From Candidatus Zixiibacteriota bacterium (GTDB lineage Bacteria; Zixibacteria; MSB-5A5; GN15; FEB-12): 64,000 bases of DNA. Of the stretch, positions 16,137 through 25,641 are shown one piece after another; within the stretch, counting starts at the first letter, position 1; each line of letters starts with the position of its first letter. The translations under genes and the position numbers were made by a program. A model generated the notes under the pieces. That model worked only from the letters and a program-made list of their open reading frames with translations. It was not told where the DNA came from and made no database searches. Location: NCBI GenBank assembly GCA_017999435.1, contig JAGNLV010000002.1, forward strand, positions 434,001 to 498,000, written 5' to 3'.

Positions 16137-17492
16137 TCACCGGCCCGAGAAGAGCCGGTCGAGCATTTTCAGGTTTTTGTGGCTGGAGATCATGATGACA
16201 TGGTCGCCCGCCTCGATGACGGTGTCGCCGCCGGGAAGGATCATGGAACTGCCCCGGATGATGACGCCGATGATGGAGCCTTTCTTGAGGCGGCGGGCGA
16301 TACGCTTGACCTGCTGGCCGGCAATTTCGCTGGGCTCTTCAACGGTAAAGCGGACGGCCTCGATGTCGACGTCGGAGAGTTTCACGACGGCGCCGATGTG
16401 GCCGCGGGATATGATCTCGAGGATCTCGCGGGCGGTGATGAGGCGGGGGTTGACCACGTGGTCGATCCCGATGGAATTGAAGAGCCGGTCGTGGCGCGAC
16501 TCGGTGGACACGGCGATGACCTCGCGGGCCCCCTCGGCCTTGGCCAGCAGCGACGAGAAGACGTTATAGTCGGCTTCGTCGGATGCGGCGATGAAGAAGG
16601 AGGCGGCGGCGACGTTCAGTTCGCGCAGGAGGTCGGTTTCGGTGCAGTCGCCATGGATCACCTCGGTGCGGTTGAACATCGCGGCGGCCTTCTCAGCATG
16701 CTCGCGCGACGGGTCGACGAGGGTCACCTTGTGCGGTGTCCGCTCGAGCGCCTCGGCCAGCTCGAGGGTGAAGAAAGCGTCGCCGGTGACGATCACTTTG
16801 CGGCTCTCCTTGCGCTCGATCGCCACGAGGTCGAGGAAGACGCCGAGCGATTCGCGGGGGAAGAGAGCGTAGACGATGTCCCCGGGTTCGATGCGGGTGT
16901 TGCCATCGGGGATCATCCCCTTCCCGGCCCGGACGATAGCGGCGAAGAGGACGACCGCGGGGTCGATGTGGGCGCGGATTTCGCGGAGGGTTTTTCCGGC
17001 CAGGGGCATGGTGTCTTTAACGGCGTAGCCGCGGAGGAGGATCCGGCCGCCCTCGAAATTGGCCGATTCGACGGCGTGGGGGGTCTCCATGAACTGCAGG
17101 ATATGGTCGGCCACCGCCTGCTCGGGCTGGATGAGGGCGGTGATCCCCATCCGTGTGAGATCGACCAGGCCGCCGCGGGCCGAGAATTCCTGGCCGCGGA
17201 GGCGGGCGATCCGGCTGGGAACCTCGTGCAGAGCGGCGATGGAGCAGGCGACGATGTTGACCTCGTTGCTCGGGGTCACGGCGAGCATCATGTCGGCACC
17301 CTCAATCCCCGCCTCCCGGAGCGTCACGGGGGAGGCGCCCGATCCGCTGACCACCTGGAGGTCGAGTTTCTCCTCGATCATCCGGCACAGGTGCGGGTCG
17401 AGTTCGACCAACGACAGAGTGTGGCCGTCGCGGAGCAGGTGTTCGGCCAGGCTGAATCCGACGACCCCGCCGCCGATGATTACAATTCGCAT
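16137..17492 (-). CDS. trkA: Trk system regulatory NAD-binding protein TrkA
   Basis: 451 residues. Cytoplasmic ring subunit that binds NAD(H)/nucleotides and gates TrkH. Two RCK_N-RCK_C halves: first Rossmann motif VIIGGGVVGFSLAEHL at residues 3-18, with the acidic LVELD strand end, then RCK_C about 140-220; second Rossmann about 232-350 (VIVTGDAFFTLELAEAL, VDPSREHA), where the glycine motif is degraded as often seen; final RCK_C to the end (VIEAGDHVIMISSHKN). ATG 17492 begins right at MRIVIIGGG; the frame extends to 17555 without conservation. First gene of the trkA-trkH operon. Confidence 0.94.
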   Translation of the reverse strand: MRIVIIGGGVVGFSLAEHLLRDGHTLSLVELDPHLCRMIEEKLDLQVVSGSGASPVTLREAGIEGADMMLAVTPSNEVNIVACSIAALHEVPSRIARLRGQEFSARGGLVDLTRMGITALIQPEQAVADHILQFMETPHAVESANFEGGRILLRGYAVKDTMPLAGKTLREIRAHIDPAVVLFAAIVRAGKGMIPDGNTRIEPGDIVYALFPRESLGVFLDLVAIERKESRKVIVTGDAFFTLELAEALERTPHKVTLVDPSREHAEKAAAMFNRTEVIHGDCTETDLLRELNVAAASFFIAASDEADYNVFSSLLAKAEGAREVIAVSTESRHDRLFNSIGIDHVVNPRLITAREILEIISRGHIGAVVKLSDVDIEAVRFTVEEPSEIAGQQVKRIARRLKKGSIIGVIIRGSSMILPGGDTVIEAGDHVIMISSHKNLKMLDRLFSGR

Positions 17493-17639
17493 GACGATTC
17501 CATTGTTTGTGTTCGGGGGGTCCGCCGACCCCGCCGGGCCACCCGCAACATGCATGCGAAGGGGCGGGGAATCAAATAGTTTATGCGCAGGCGGCCGAGG
17601 CCGCGGAACCCGGCCGGGAGCGGTCTGTTATACGCTCGT

Positions 17640-17855
17640 ATGAGTGACGACGGACGAGCGGTGGAATCGGCGGGCCCGGCGAAGCCCGCGGTCGGCAAAG
17701 CGCGCTGGAACCTGCTGCGGTTTCCCCGGTCGTGGAAGGAGGTCCGTGCGCTGGGCTGGCGGATGATCGTCGCCTTCATCTTCTTCTACCTGATCCGGGA
17801 CACGCTCCTGTACATCGTTTTTCCCTACCTGGCGTACAAAGGGATATTCGACTGA
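17640..17855 (+). CDS. Small single-pass membrane protein (71 aa)
   Basis: Starts at ATG 17640 (MSDDGRAVES). The N-terminal 40 residues are soluble and slightly basic, followed by one hydrophobic helix (MIVAFIFFYLIRDTLLYIVF). No family is recognised. A TATACG element at 17629-17634 lies only five bases before the ATG and no ribosome site is visible, which suggests a leaderless mRNA. A clear terminator follows, which supports the gene being real. Divergent from trkA. Confidence 0.6.
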   Translation: MSDDGRAVESAGPAKPAVGKARWNLLRFPRSWKEVRALGWRMIVAFIFFYLIRDTLLYIVFPYLAYKGIFD

Positions 17856-17876
17856 ATCGAGGCGAGCGGGCAAAAG

Positions 17877-17907
17877 AAAGCCGGCGACACGGAGGTTGCC
17901 GGCTTTT
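17877..17907. terminator. Bidirectional terminator
   Basis: AAAGCCGGC (17877-17885) / GCCGGCTTT (17898-17906), loop of 12, with TTTT on the plus strand and TCTTTT-like sequence on the minus strand. It serves the 71-aa gene and the convergent carboxypeptidase gene. Confidence 0.85.
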
Positions 17908-17928
17908 CGTTCGGTCTCTTTGGCTGGG

Positions 17929-19440
17929 TTAGAAACCGTAAATTTCCGAATACTTTTCTGTCATATACACCACGAGCGGCTTGTAGTCAAGGGATTTCCC
18001 CGTGATCTTCCGGCACAGCTCGTTGGCCCGGTAGCGGCGGCCGTGGCGGTGGATTTTCTCCCGCAGCCACTCCCGGAGCGGGAGCAATTCGCCGCGTTCG
18101 AACTGGAGGTCGAGGTCGGGCATCTCCTTGCGGGCCTGGGCGAAGAACATGGCCGAGTAGAGGTTCCCGAGCGTGTAGGTCGGGAAGTAGCCGACCAGGC
18201 CGGCCGACCAGTGGACATCCTGGAGGACGCCGTGAGCGTCTTTATCGACCTTCAGACCGAAGTACTTCTCGAAGCGGGCGTTCCACTCAGAGGCGGCATC
18301 GGCCGGTTTCATGTCGCCGGTGAGCAGGGCCCGTTCGATTTCGAAGCGCAGCAGGATGTGAAGGTTGTAGGTCGCCTCGTCGGCCTCGACCCGGATGTAC
18401 GACGGGGTCACATAGTTGATCGCCCCGTAAAACCGGTCGAGGGTGACGTCGCCGAGGGATTTCCGGAACAGCCGCTGAGCCTGCGGGAAGAAGTACTTCC
18501 AGAAAGATTTGGAGCGGCCGACCTGGTTTTCCCACATGCGCGACTGGGATTCGTGGATGCCGAGCGACACCGACTCGGCCATCGGCGTGCCGTAGTACTC
18601 GCTCTTGAGGAGTCCCGCCTCGTACAGGCCGTGGCCGGCCTCGTGCATGATCCCGAAAAGGGCATCGTTGAGCCGGTTGGGATTGTAGCGGGTGAGGATG
18701 CGGGTGTCGCCGTAGCCGATACCGGTGCAGAAGGGATGCGTGGTGATATCGAGGCGCCCGGCGCGGAAGTTGAAGCCCATGGCCGTGGCCACCGACTCCC
18801 CGAACACTTTCTGCCGCTCGACCTCGTACTCGCGTTCCACGATGGTGTGGTCCGGCTTCCGCGGGGCATTGCGGATCTTCTCGTTCAGGACCACGAGTTC
18901 TTTGCGGAGGCTTTCGAACACCTCGCCGACCTCACGGACGTTCGCCCCCGGCTCGTAATCATCAATGAGGGCGTTGTAGGGCTCGTCCTTCCAGCCGTAG
19001 GCGTCCGCTTTCCGGCGGGTGAGCGCGAGCACCTTTTCGAGGTGGGGGAGGAACATGGCGAAATCGGATTTGCGCCGGGCCTCGGCCCAGACCTGCTGGG
19101 CCATGGCGGTGGTGCGGGTGAGTTCCTCGACCAGGCTGTTGGGGAGCTTGGTCATTTTGTCGTAGTCATGGCGCAGTTCGCGAATGTTGGCGGCTTCGGG
19201 CGTATCCCCCTTGGCGAGATCGGAGTTCTCGACCGTCCCGATCATGTCGCCGATTTTCGGGTCGGTGAACATGCGGTGGACGAGCCCGGAGATCGTACCG
19301 AGCTGGTCGGCGCGGAACTGCGCGGCCTCGGGCGGCATGTAGGTCTGCTGGTCCCAGTGCAGGACACTTCCGGCAGAACTCAAGAGCGCCATTTCCCTGA
19401 GTTTTCTGGTGAGTTCGTCGTAAACGGCCTGGGCGGACAT
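17929..19440 (-). CDS. M32 carboxypeptidase (Taq family), copy 1
   Basis: 503 residues. Zinc metallo-carboxypeptidase that removes C-terminal residues from peptides in the cytoplasm. Seen: HWDQQTYMPPEA near residue 28 (family N-terminal motif), the zinc site HEAGH with the third ligand in IHESQSR about 30 residues on, GYGDTRILTRY, and YIRVEADEATYNLHILLRFE. ATG 19440 has AAGGAGG upstream; the frame runs on to 20118 but that is dprA antisense-frame sequence. A second, clearly related copy lies at 23955-25478. Confidence 0.95.
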   Translation of the reverse strand: MSAQAVYDELTRKLREMALLSSAGSVLHWDQQTYMPPEAAQFRADQLGTISGLVHRMFTDPKIGDMIGTVENSDLAKGDTPEAANIRELRHDYDKMTKLPNSLVEELTRTTAMAQQVWAEARRKSDFAMFLPHLEKVLALTRRKADAYGWKDEPYNALIDDYEPGANVREVGEVFESLRKELVVLNEKIRNAPRKPDHTIVEREYEVERQKVFGESVATAMGFNFRAGRLDITTHPFCTGIGYGDTRILTRYNPNRLNDALFGIMHEAGHGLYEAGLLKSEYYGTPMAESVSLGIHESQSRMWENQVGRSKSFWKYFFPQAQRLFRKSLGDVTLDRFYGAINYVTPSYIRVEADEATYNLHILLRFEIERALLTGDMKPADAASEWNARFEKYFGLKVDKDAHGVLQDVHWSAGLVGYFPTYTLGNLYSAMFFAQARKEMPDLDLQFERGELLPLREWLREKIHRHGRRYRANELCRKITGKSLDYKPLVVYMTEKYSEIYGF

Positions 19441-19506
19441 AAGATCCTCCTTCATGGGCAGCCGGCGCAGCCGGCGCGGCATGGTTCCATCGCAATTTGA
19501 AGGCCC

Positions 19507-19535
19507 AAGATACGGAGAATCGGCCGGCAAGGCAA
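19507..19535 (-). promoter_or_regulatory. Promoter of M32 carboxypeptidase copy 1
   Basis: On the minus strand: TTGCCT (19535-19530), 17-base spacer, TATCTT (19512-19507). Confidence 0.65.
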
Positions 19536-19568
19536 CCGGGGCGGCGAGAAAAGCGCGCCCACGGACGG

Positions 19569-20495
19569 CTAGCCGAACAACTCGGGAGTGACCGGGCCGG
19601 GACCTTCCGAGTGAAGGCGGCGGGTCAGCTCTCTCAGGGCGCCCGATAAGTCGGCGACCGGCACTCCTCCGCGCCGGATGAGGAGGCGGTTGCCTTCGGC
19701 GCTCGGCGGCGGATCTTGCCAGTCGACGACGCAGAGGGGGCAGCCGACTTCGAGCGCGGCCCGGCCGGCGGCGAAAGTCCCCCCTGAAACTCCCGATTCC
19801 ACAATCACCATAGCATGGGCCATCGCGCAAATTGTCCTGTTGCGCTGCATTGCGCTGTGGCTCCGCCACGGCATGGTCGGGAAAAACTCCGACACGACCA
19901 GGGTGTTGGTCTCGTCGCCGAGGGACGCCAGGCCGGGCCGCGGGGTGAAATGGAGAATTCCCGAGGCCAGGACGGCGGTGGTGACGCCACCGGCGGCGAG
20001 GGCGCCGCCGTGAGCGGCGGTGTCGATGCCCGGGGCGTAGCCGCTGACGATATTGGCGCCGTGGCGGACGAGCGCGGCGGCAAGCGCGCGGGCAAAGGCC
20101 AGGCCGGGCGCGGAGCACTCGCGGGCGCCCGCACAGGCGACCATCGGCACCCGCAGCAGGCCGAGGTCGCCCCGGGTGAAAAGCACGGGCGGCGCGGTGC
20201 GGCCGAGGCGGCGGGCCAAAAGCTCCGGGTAGCCGTCGTCCACGATCGTCACCATCCGGATCCGGTGGGCCGGGAGATGCTCGGCCAGTTCCCGCGCCTC
20301 CTCCCCGGCGCTCGCGAGGGCGTCGGCCGACGCCGGCGCAAGCGCATACTCCCGCACGAGGTGGTCGGCGGGGAGGGCGACGAAATCCTCAAGCGGGAGC
20401 TGTTCCGCCGCGAGCCGGAGCAGGAGGCGAGCGACCGAGCGCGCCCCGAGGCCGGGGGCGGCGAGCAAGCGCAGGAGGGCGGTTTCGCGGTTCAT
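19569..20495 (-). CDS. dprA: DNA-processing protein DprA/Smf family
   Basis: 308 residues. In transformation DprA protects incoming single-stranded DNA and loads RecA. An N-terminal helical region (LRLLAAPGLGARSVARLLL, a helix-hairpin-helix-like start) is followed by the Rossmann-like domain with GDLGLL, VACAGARECSAPG (usual VGSRxxSxYG), SGYAPGIDTAAHGGAL, RNRTICAMAHAMVIVESG and SGGTFAAGRAALEVG. The C-terminal winged helix of long DprA proteins is missing. Its ATG overlaps the stop of the upstream comF-like gene (ATGA), so translation is coupled. Confidence 0.85.
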   Translation of the reverse strand: MNRETALLRLLAAPGLGARSVARLLLRLAAEQLPLEDFVALPADHLVREYALAPASADALASAGEEARELAEHLPAHRIRMVTIVDDGYPELLARRLGRTAPPVLFTRGDLGLLRVPMVACAGARECSAPGLAFARALAAALVRHGANIVSGYAPGIDTAAHGGALAAGGVTTAVLASGILHFTPRPGLASLGDETNTLVVSEFFPTMPWRSHSAMQRNRTICAMAHAMVIVESGVSGGTFAAGRAALEVGCPLCVVDWQDPPPSAEGNRLLIRRGGVPVADLSGALRELTRRLHSEGPGPVTPELFG

Positions 20496-21367
20496 CGGTT
20501 ATCCCGGTCGCCTCGCGATTTCTCGCAGACCAGCCCGAAGACGGCGGCAGCCCCGGCCGCCTTGAGGTACCGGGCATATGACCATAGGGTCGCGCCCGAC
20601 TGGTAGAGGTCATCGATCACATAGACGGCGGCGCCGGCGACATTGCCCGAGAGGCGCACTCCGCGGGCAAGGAGCCGGGTCCAGGCGCGGATTTTCTCGT
20701 CGATGGTCAGACGTTTGAAATCGGGCTTGGCCAGGCTCAGCTCGGGGTGGACGAGCGGCTCGAATTCACGCAGAGGCATGGTGCACCAGCCGTAATCGAC
20801 CAACAGCCGGGCGAGAATCCGGGGGAGATCGAACCGCTTGTGCGGTCCCGGCGGCACGTACGAGAGGCAGGGGCGGGAGACGCACCTCATGGTCGGTACG
20901 CGGCCGGCCGCCTCGGCCAGCCGCCGCCCGAGTTCCTCGGCCGCGGCCACCGACCGGCGGTACTTGGCGTGGTAGACGAGTTCGCCGATCTCGGTATAGC
21001 TGCGGCTGCGGCTTTCGGCGAAATTGTAGTCAAGGGCCAGGCAGCCGTCGAGCTCATCGGAGAACTGCCCCTTGAGGTTCGGGTTGTCGCCAAGGAGGAC
21101 GAACCGGCGGTAGGCGCCGGCGAAGTCGTTGATGCGGGCGAGGTCGCGCGGGGTGAGCCCGCGAAACACCGCCCAGGCGACCGCGCCCGTCCGGGCGATA
21201 TGGAATCCGGCGGGGGATTTGGCGGCCAGGTCCGGCTCGCGGTCGGCGAACACGGCGCCGTAGTACGGGGGGCGGAGCTTGAGGACCCACTCGTTGGTCT
21301 GTATCTGCTCGAGTTCGTGCCAGGCCAGCCTCGTGCGGCCTTCAGGCGGGCGCCGAAGTGCGATCAT
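20492..21367 (-). CDS. ComFC-like phosphoribosyltransferase-fold protein
   Basis: 291 residues. The last third carries a PRPP-type loop, AVYVIDDLYQSGATLW, the signature of type I phosphoribosyltransferase-fold proteins such as ComFC, and earlier a segment typical of ComF (GELVYHAKYRRSVAAAEELGRRLAEA). The N-terminal 110 residues (WHELEQIQTNEWVLKLRPPYYGAVFADR and on) do not contain the CxxC zinc finger usual in ComFC; I do not recognise them. GGGGAGGAA precedes ATG 21367. ATGA overlap with dprA supports a joint role in DNA uptake. The competence role is inferred from the neighbour and fold. Confidence 0.7.
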   Translation of the reverse strand: MIALRRPPEGRTRLAWHELEQIQTNEWVLKLRPPYYGAVFADREPDLAAKSPAGFHIARTGAVAWAVFRGLTPRDLARINDFAGAYRRFVLLGDNPNLKGQFSDELDGCLALDYNFAESRSRSYTEIGELVYHAKYRRSVAAAEELGRRLAEAAGRVPTMRCVSRPCLSYVPPGPHKRFDLPRILARLLVDYGWCTMPLREFEPLVHPELSLAKPDFKRLTIDEKIRAWTRLLARGVRLSGNVAGAAVYVIDDLYQSGATLWSYARYLKAAGAAAVFGLVCEKSRGDRDNR

Positions 21368-21419
21368 GTTCCTCCCCGGGACAAGTTCGTGGTCGGGCCT
21401 TGGTCGTGCGTCCGGGCTG

Positions 21420-21448
21420 ACGATAGCGGGCGGGGAGGCGGGGGGCAA
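21420..21448 (-). promoter_or_regulatory. Promoter of the comF-like/dprA operon
   Basis: On the minus strand: TTGCCC (21448-21443), 17-base spacer, TATCGT (21425-21420). Back to back with the thyX promoter. Confidence 0.6.
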
Positions 21449-21479
21449 TCACATTTTGCCGGGCCCTCGTGCAAACCGT

Positions 21480-21508
21480 TTGCCCCGCCCCGGCGGCCGC
21501 GCTATATT
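21480..21508 (+). promoter_or_regulatory. Promoter of thyX
   Basis: TTGCCC (21480-21485), 17-base spacer, TATATT (21503-21508); GGAG and the thyX ATG follow 25 bases later. Confidence 0.75.
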
Positions 21509-21532
21509 CGGGGGCAAACTCCGGAGAATCAC

Positions 21533-22393
21533 ATGGCGCATACCGAGAACAAAGCCGCCGATGACCTGCTCGACAGGGAATTCCGGGTGCTCGACCACGG
21601 CTTCGTGCGGCTGATCGATTACATGGGCGGGGATGAATCTATCGTGCAGGCGGCGCGGGTGTCCTACGGCAAGGGGACCAAGAAAGTCTCGGAGGACCGG
21701 GGGCTGATCCGCTATCTCCTGCGGCACCGCCACACGACGCCGTTCGAGATGGTCGAGTTCAAATTCCATGTGAAACTGCCGATTTTCGTGGCCCGGCAGT
21801 GGATCCGCCACCGCACCGCCAATGTCAACGAGTACTCGGGGCGGTACTCGGTCATGAAAGAGGAGTTCTACATTCCGCCCGAAGAGGAGATCCGGTTTCA
21901 GTCGGCGGTGAACAAGCAGGGGCGGGCGGAGGAGGAAGTGCCGCCGGAGCTGAAACGGCGCTTTGTCGAGTTTCTCCGGAAGATCCAGGCGGATTCGTAC
22001 GCCGAGTATGCGGCGTTGGTCGAGGCGGGGCTGGCCCGGGAGCTGGCCCGGGTCGGATTGCCGCTGTCGCTGTATACCGAGTGGTACTGGAAGATCGACC
22101 TGCACAACCTGTTTCATTTCCTCGGGCTGCGGCTCGACCGGCATGCCCAGCAGGAAATCCGGGCGTATGCGGCGGTGATGGCGGAGATGGTCCAGGCGGT
22201 CTGCCCGCTGGCGTACGAGGCGTTCCTGGATTACCAGCTCCAGGCGGTGCATTTCACGGGGCCGGAGCTGGCGATCCTGCGCCCGCGTCTGACTGATTTC
22301 TGCCCGTCCGAAGATGAGTTGGCATCCGGGGGATTGTCGAAACGGGAGGCGCGGGAGTTCCTGGAGAAACTGGAGAAGGTGCGGGGGGAGTGA
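21533..22393 (+). CDS. thyX: Flavin-dependent thymidylate synthase ThyX
   Basis: 286 residues. Makes dTMP from dUMP with methylene-tetrahydrofolate and reduced FAD, in place of ThyA. The ThyX motif is present as RHRTANVNEYSGRYS (consensus RHRxxSxNxxSxRY, with Val where Ser is often found). Also RHRHTTPFEMVEF (FAD/dUMP contacts) and LFHFLGLRLDRHAQQEIR near the C-terminus. The enzyme is somewhat longer than the usual 220-250 residues, with an insert around 95-125 (EEIRFQSAVNKQGRAEEEVPPE). CGGAGAATCAC precedes ATG 21533; upstream frame back to 20747 is antisense to comF. Confidence 0.96.
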   Translation: MAHTENKAADDLLDREFRVLDHGFVRLIDYMGGDESIVQAARVSYGKGTKKVSEDRGLIRYLLRHRHTTPFEMVEFKFHVKLPIFVARQWIRHRTANVNEYSGRYSVMKEEFYIPPEEEIRFQSAVNKQGRAEEEVPPELKRRFVEFLRKIQADSYAEYAALVEAGLARELARVGLPLSLYTEWYWKIDLHNLFHFLGLRLDRHAQQEIRAYAAVMAEMVQAVCPLAYEAFLDYQLQAVHFTGPELAILRPRLTDFCPSEDELASGGLSKREAREFLEKLEKVRGE

Positions 22394-22565
22394 CCGCACC
22401 TTCGCACACTCCGCGGACCCTCGGATCATGCGCCTGCAGTCGGGCCGCCGGGAGCGTCCCGGGCCGAGCACTTTCGGAACCTCCTTCAGTCCGTCGGCGG
22501 AGAATCGACCGGCAGGACCGCTCCCGGCGACCCATCCCGCACCGCAACTTTTCTGGAAATTTCGC

Positions 22566-22593
22566 TTGACACGCGCGGCCGCGCGTATAAAAT
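22566..22593 (+). promoter_or_regulatory. Strong promoter of the structured leader RNA
   Basis: Perfect TTGACA (22566-22571), 16-base spacer, TAAAAT (22588-22593); TATAAA at 22586 is an overlapping alternative. Transcription should begin near 22600, more than 400 bases before the next start codon. Confidence 0.8.
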
Positions 22594-22599
22594 AGGAAA

Positions 22600-23011
22600 C
22601 TCCGCCACCAGAGAAGCGTACTATGCTCACCACGTAGCATTACTTTTCTGTGCGGGGAAAGCCTGCCCTCGGCCGTGTGCCGGGGGAATGACCGTAAACT
22701 CTTACTCACCGGGCCCATGGTCCGGGACCAGAGGTTGCCACATGAGTCTCCACGCAACTGATAGACCAGCCTGGCGAATTCCGCTAGGTAAGGTGGCCTG
22801 ACGGTCGGGCTGAGGTTTTTTTCCGCTCGAATCCGCTTCGCGCCTGCACGGGGATGCCCGTGAAGGCCTGCAGTTCTCAGCCCCGCCCCGACAGGTTACC
22901 GTCGGCACAATGACATGGCTCGCTAGTGGCCGAGGTCGACCCGTGTGTTCGGGTTGTTCTCGCCCGCAGAGGGTCGCGTGTGCCCAAGTCACGGTATGAT
23001 GTTCGTGGACC
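22600..23011 (+). ncRNA. Long structured leader / non-coding RNA of unknown class
   Basis: No open frame with a ribosome site is seen, but consecutive hairpins are: 22612-22649 (ATGCT/AGCAT stem with GTA/TAC and AGAA/TTCT extensions), 22666-22686 (8 bp), 22709-22725 (7 bp, CAT loop), 22734-22758 (GTTGC/GCAAC), 22770-22788 (7 bp, AATTC loop), 22796-22810 (6 bp, then seven T), 22842-22867 (CACGGG/CCCGTG plus GCC/GGC), 22888-22905 (5 bp), 22939-22954 (5 bp). The segments 22807-22814 and 22876-22883 are perfectly complementary and compete with the hairpin before the T run. The RNA could be an attenuated leader of the NADAR gene or a separate small RNA ending near 22822. It does not show the conserved cores of tmRNA, RNase P, SRP or 6S RNA that I can recognise. 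Confidence 0.6.
22796..22822 (+). terminator. Candidate attenuator in the leader RNA
   Basis: GCCTGA / TCGGGC stem with a CGG loop (22796-22810), five bases, then T7 (22816-22822). The right arm overlaps GGGCTGAG (22807-22814), which can instead pair with CTCAGCCC (22876-22883). That pairing would prevent the terminator. Confidence 0.5.
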
Positions 23012-23029
23012 ATGGAGGTTGAGAACCAG

Positions 23030-23881
23030 ATGGATCGCAAGCGCGAAGACACGATCGTGTTCACCGAGGACCACCGCCGCTACGGCGCGTTTTGCCTTGG
23101 TGCCCCCTACGTCATCCGCATCGATGATGTATCGTGGCCGACCGACCGCCACTACCTGCTCGGTATGAAGTACCCCGGCGTGAACCCTCTCCGTCTGCGG
23201 CAGACGGCGTCATACGCTGAGGCTGTGAAACTGGTGCAGACGGAGGGCGCTGTCGAGCGGGTGAAATGGGATGTGGTGCGCGACGATTACCTCGAACGGG
23301 TTCTCCGGGCGAAGTTCTCGCAGCACCTCGACCTCGAGGCGCTTCTTCGCAGCACGGGCGACCATCCCCTGGTCTACGGAAATGCGGATGATTCGTACTA
23401 CGGGGTTGGCGCCAGCGGAGCCGGGCACAACATGTTCGGCCGGATCCTTATGCGCGTCCGCGGGCGCGTCGATCGGAGCGTTCCGGAGCCCCACAATGCG
23501 GTCATCGAGGGCTGTGAGGAATGGGTGCGTCGAAACCCGGACGATATGAGCGGTTTCCTCAGGCTCACGATCGTTTATCTTGCGAACCGGATGCCCGAGC
23601 GCGCGTCGGCGACCGCCTACCGGGCGATTCATCTTGACCCGCAGGATCCTCGGGCGCGGATCGCTCTCGCCTACGCCCTGGTGGACCAGCACCGCTTCGG
23701 CGAAGCGCTTGAACACCTGCGGTTCGTCAATCGCCGCGGCGAGGCGGATGAGGATGACCTGCGCCTCCTCGCAACCGTCTACCGCGCCCTGGGGCGTGAC
23801 GTTGCCGCCGACGTTCTCGAGTCGCGCGCTCGCCGCCTGGAAGCCGAAGAGGAGGACGACTGCGACGGAGACGACTTCTGA
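23030..23881 (+). CDS. NADAR-domain protein with C-terminal TPR repeats
   Basis: 283 residues from ATG 23030; GGAGG at 23014-23018 favours this over ATG 23012, which overlaps it. Residues about 20-145 look like a NADAR domain (YbiA/RibX type): LGMKYPGVNP, a VERVKWD segment (usual WxxVK), LRAKFSQHLDLEALLRSTGDHPLVYGN, then YYGVGASGAGHNMFGRILMRVR (usual DxxWGxGxxxxGxNxLGxxLMxxR). Such proteins are N-glycosidases acting on ADP-ribose or riboflavin-pathway intermediates, and some reverse ADP-ribosylation of DNA in toxin-antitoxin pairs. From about 160, two or three TPR-like units follow (PDDMSGFLRLTIVYLANRMPERA, ARIALAYALVDQHRFGEALEHL), then an acidic tail. No DarT-like toxin is adjacent. The family call is by eye and the usual Trp of DxxWG is Tyr. 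Confidence 0.65.
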   Translation: MDRKREDTIVFTEDHRRYGAFCLGAPYVIRIDDVSWPTDRHYLLGMKYPGVNPLRLRQTASYAEAVKLVQTEGAVERVKWDVVRDDYLERVLRAKFSQHLDLEALLRSTGDHPLVYGNADDSYYGVGASGAGHNMFGRILMRVRGRVDRSVPEPHNAVIEGCEEWVRRNPDDMSGFLRLTIVYLANRMPERASATAYRAIHLDPQDPRARIALAYALVDQHRFGEALEHLRFVNRRGEADEDDLRLLATVYRALGRDVAADVLESRARRLEAEEEDDCDGDDF

Positions 23882-23954
23882 GCGGAGGAAAGGTCGGGGC
23901 CGCCGGCGGCCCTGATCTCTCCCGGCGCCGGCACTTGGATTGCGCCCGGGGCGC

Positions 23955-25478
<1,524 letters not shown>

Positions 25479-25514
25479 GGGAGACTCCTTCTGCAACGGT
25501 AACGCGTGTGTTCA

Positions 25515-25543
25515 ATGATAGGCGCGGCGTGGGCCGGGGGCAA
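25515..25543 (-). promoter_or_regulatory. Promoter of M32 carboxypeptidase copy 2
   Basis: On the minus strand: TTGCCC (25543-25538), 17-base spacer, TATCAT (25520-25515). Confidence 0.7.
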
Positions 25544-25641
25544 TGGAAATGACGGTCCGGTGGAGCGCACGGGACCGGAGGGCGGGAGCCGGGAGGCTCC
25601 CGCGTTGCGGAGCGATCACAGGGGGGCCGAGAGCTCTCGGC

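Noticed and set aside
17929-20118. Single 729-codon frame as one long protein
   Set aside because: The M32 domain starts at ATG 19440 with a strong ribosome site; upstream codons read through the promoter and another frame of dprA.
22600-23011. tmRNA, RNase P, SRP or 6S RNA assignment
   Set aside because: The GGGGAAAGCC and GTAAACTC stretches resemble pieces of RNase P cores, but the order and other conserved regions do not follow, and no tRNA-like end or SRP tetraloop core is present.
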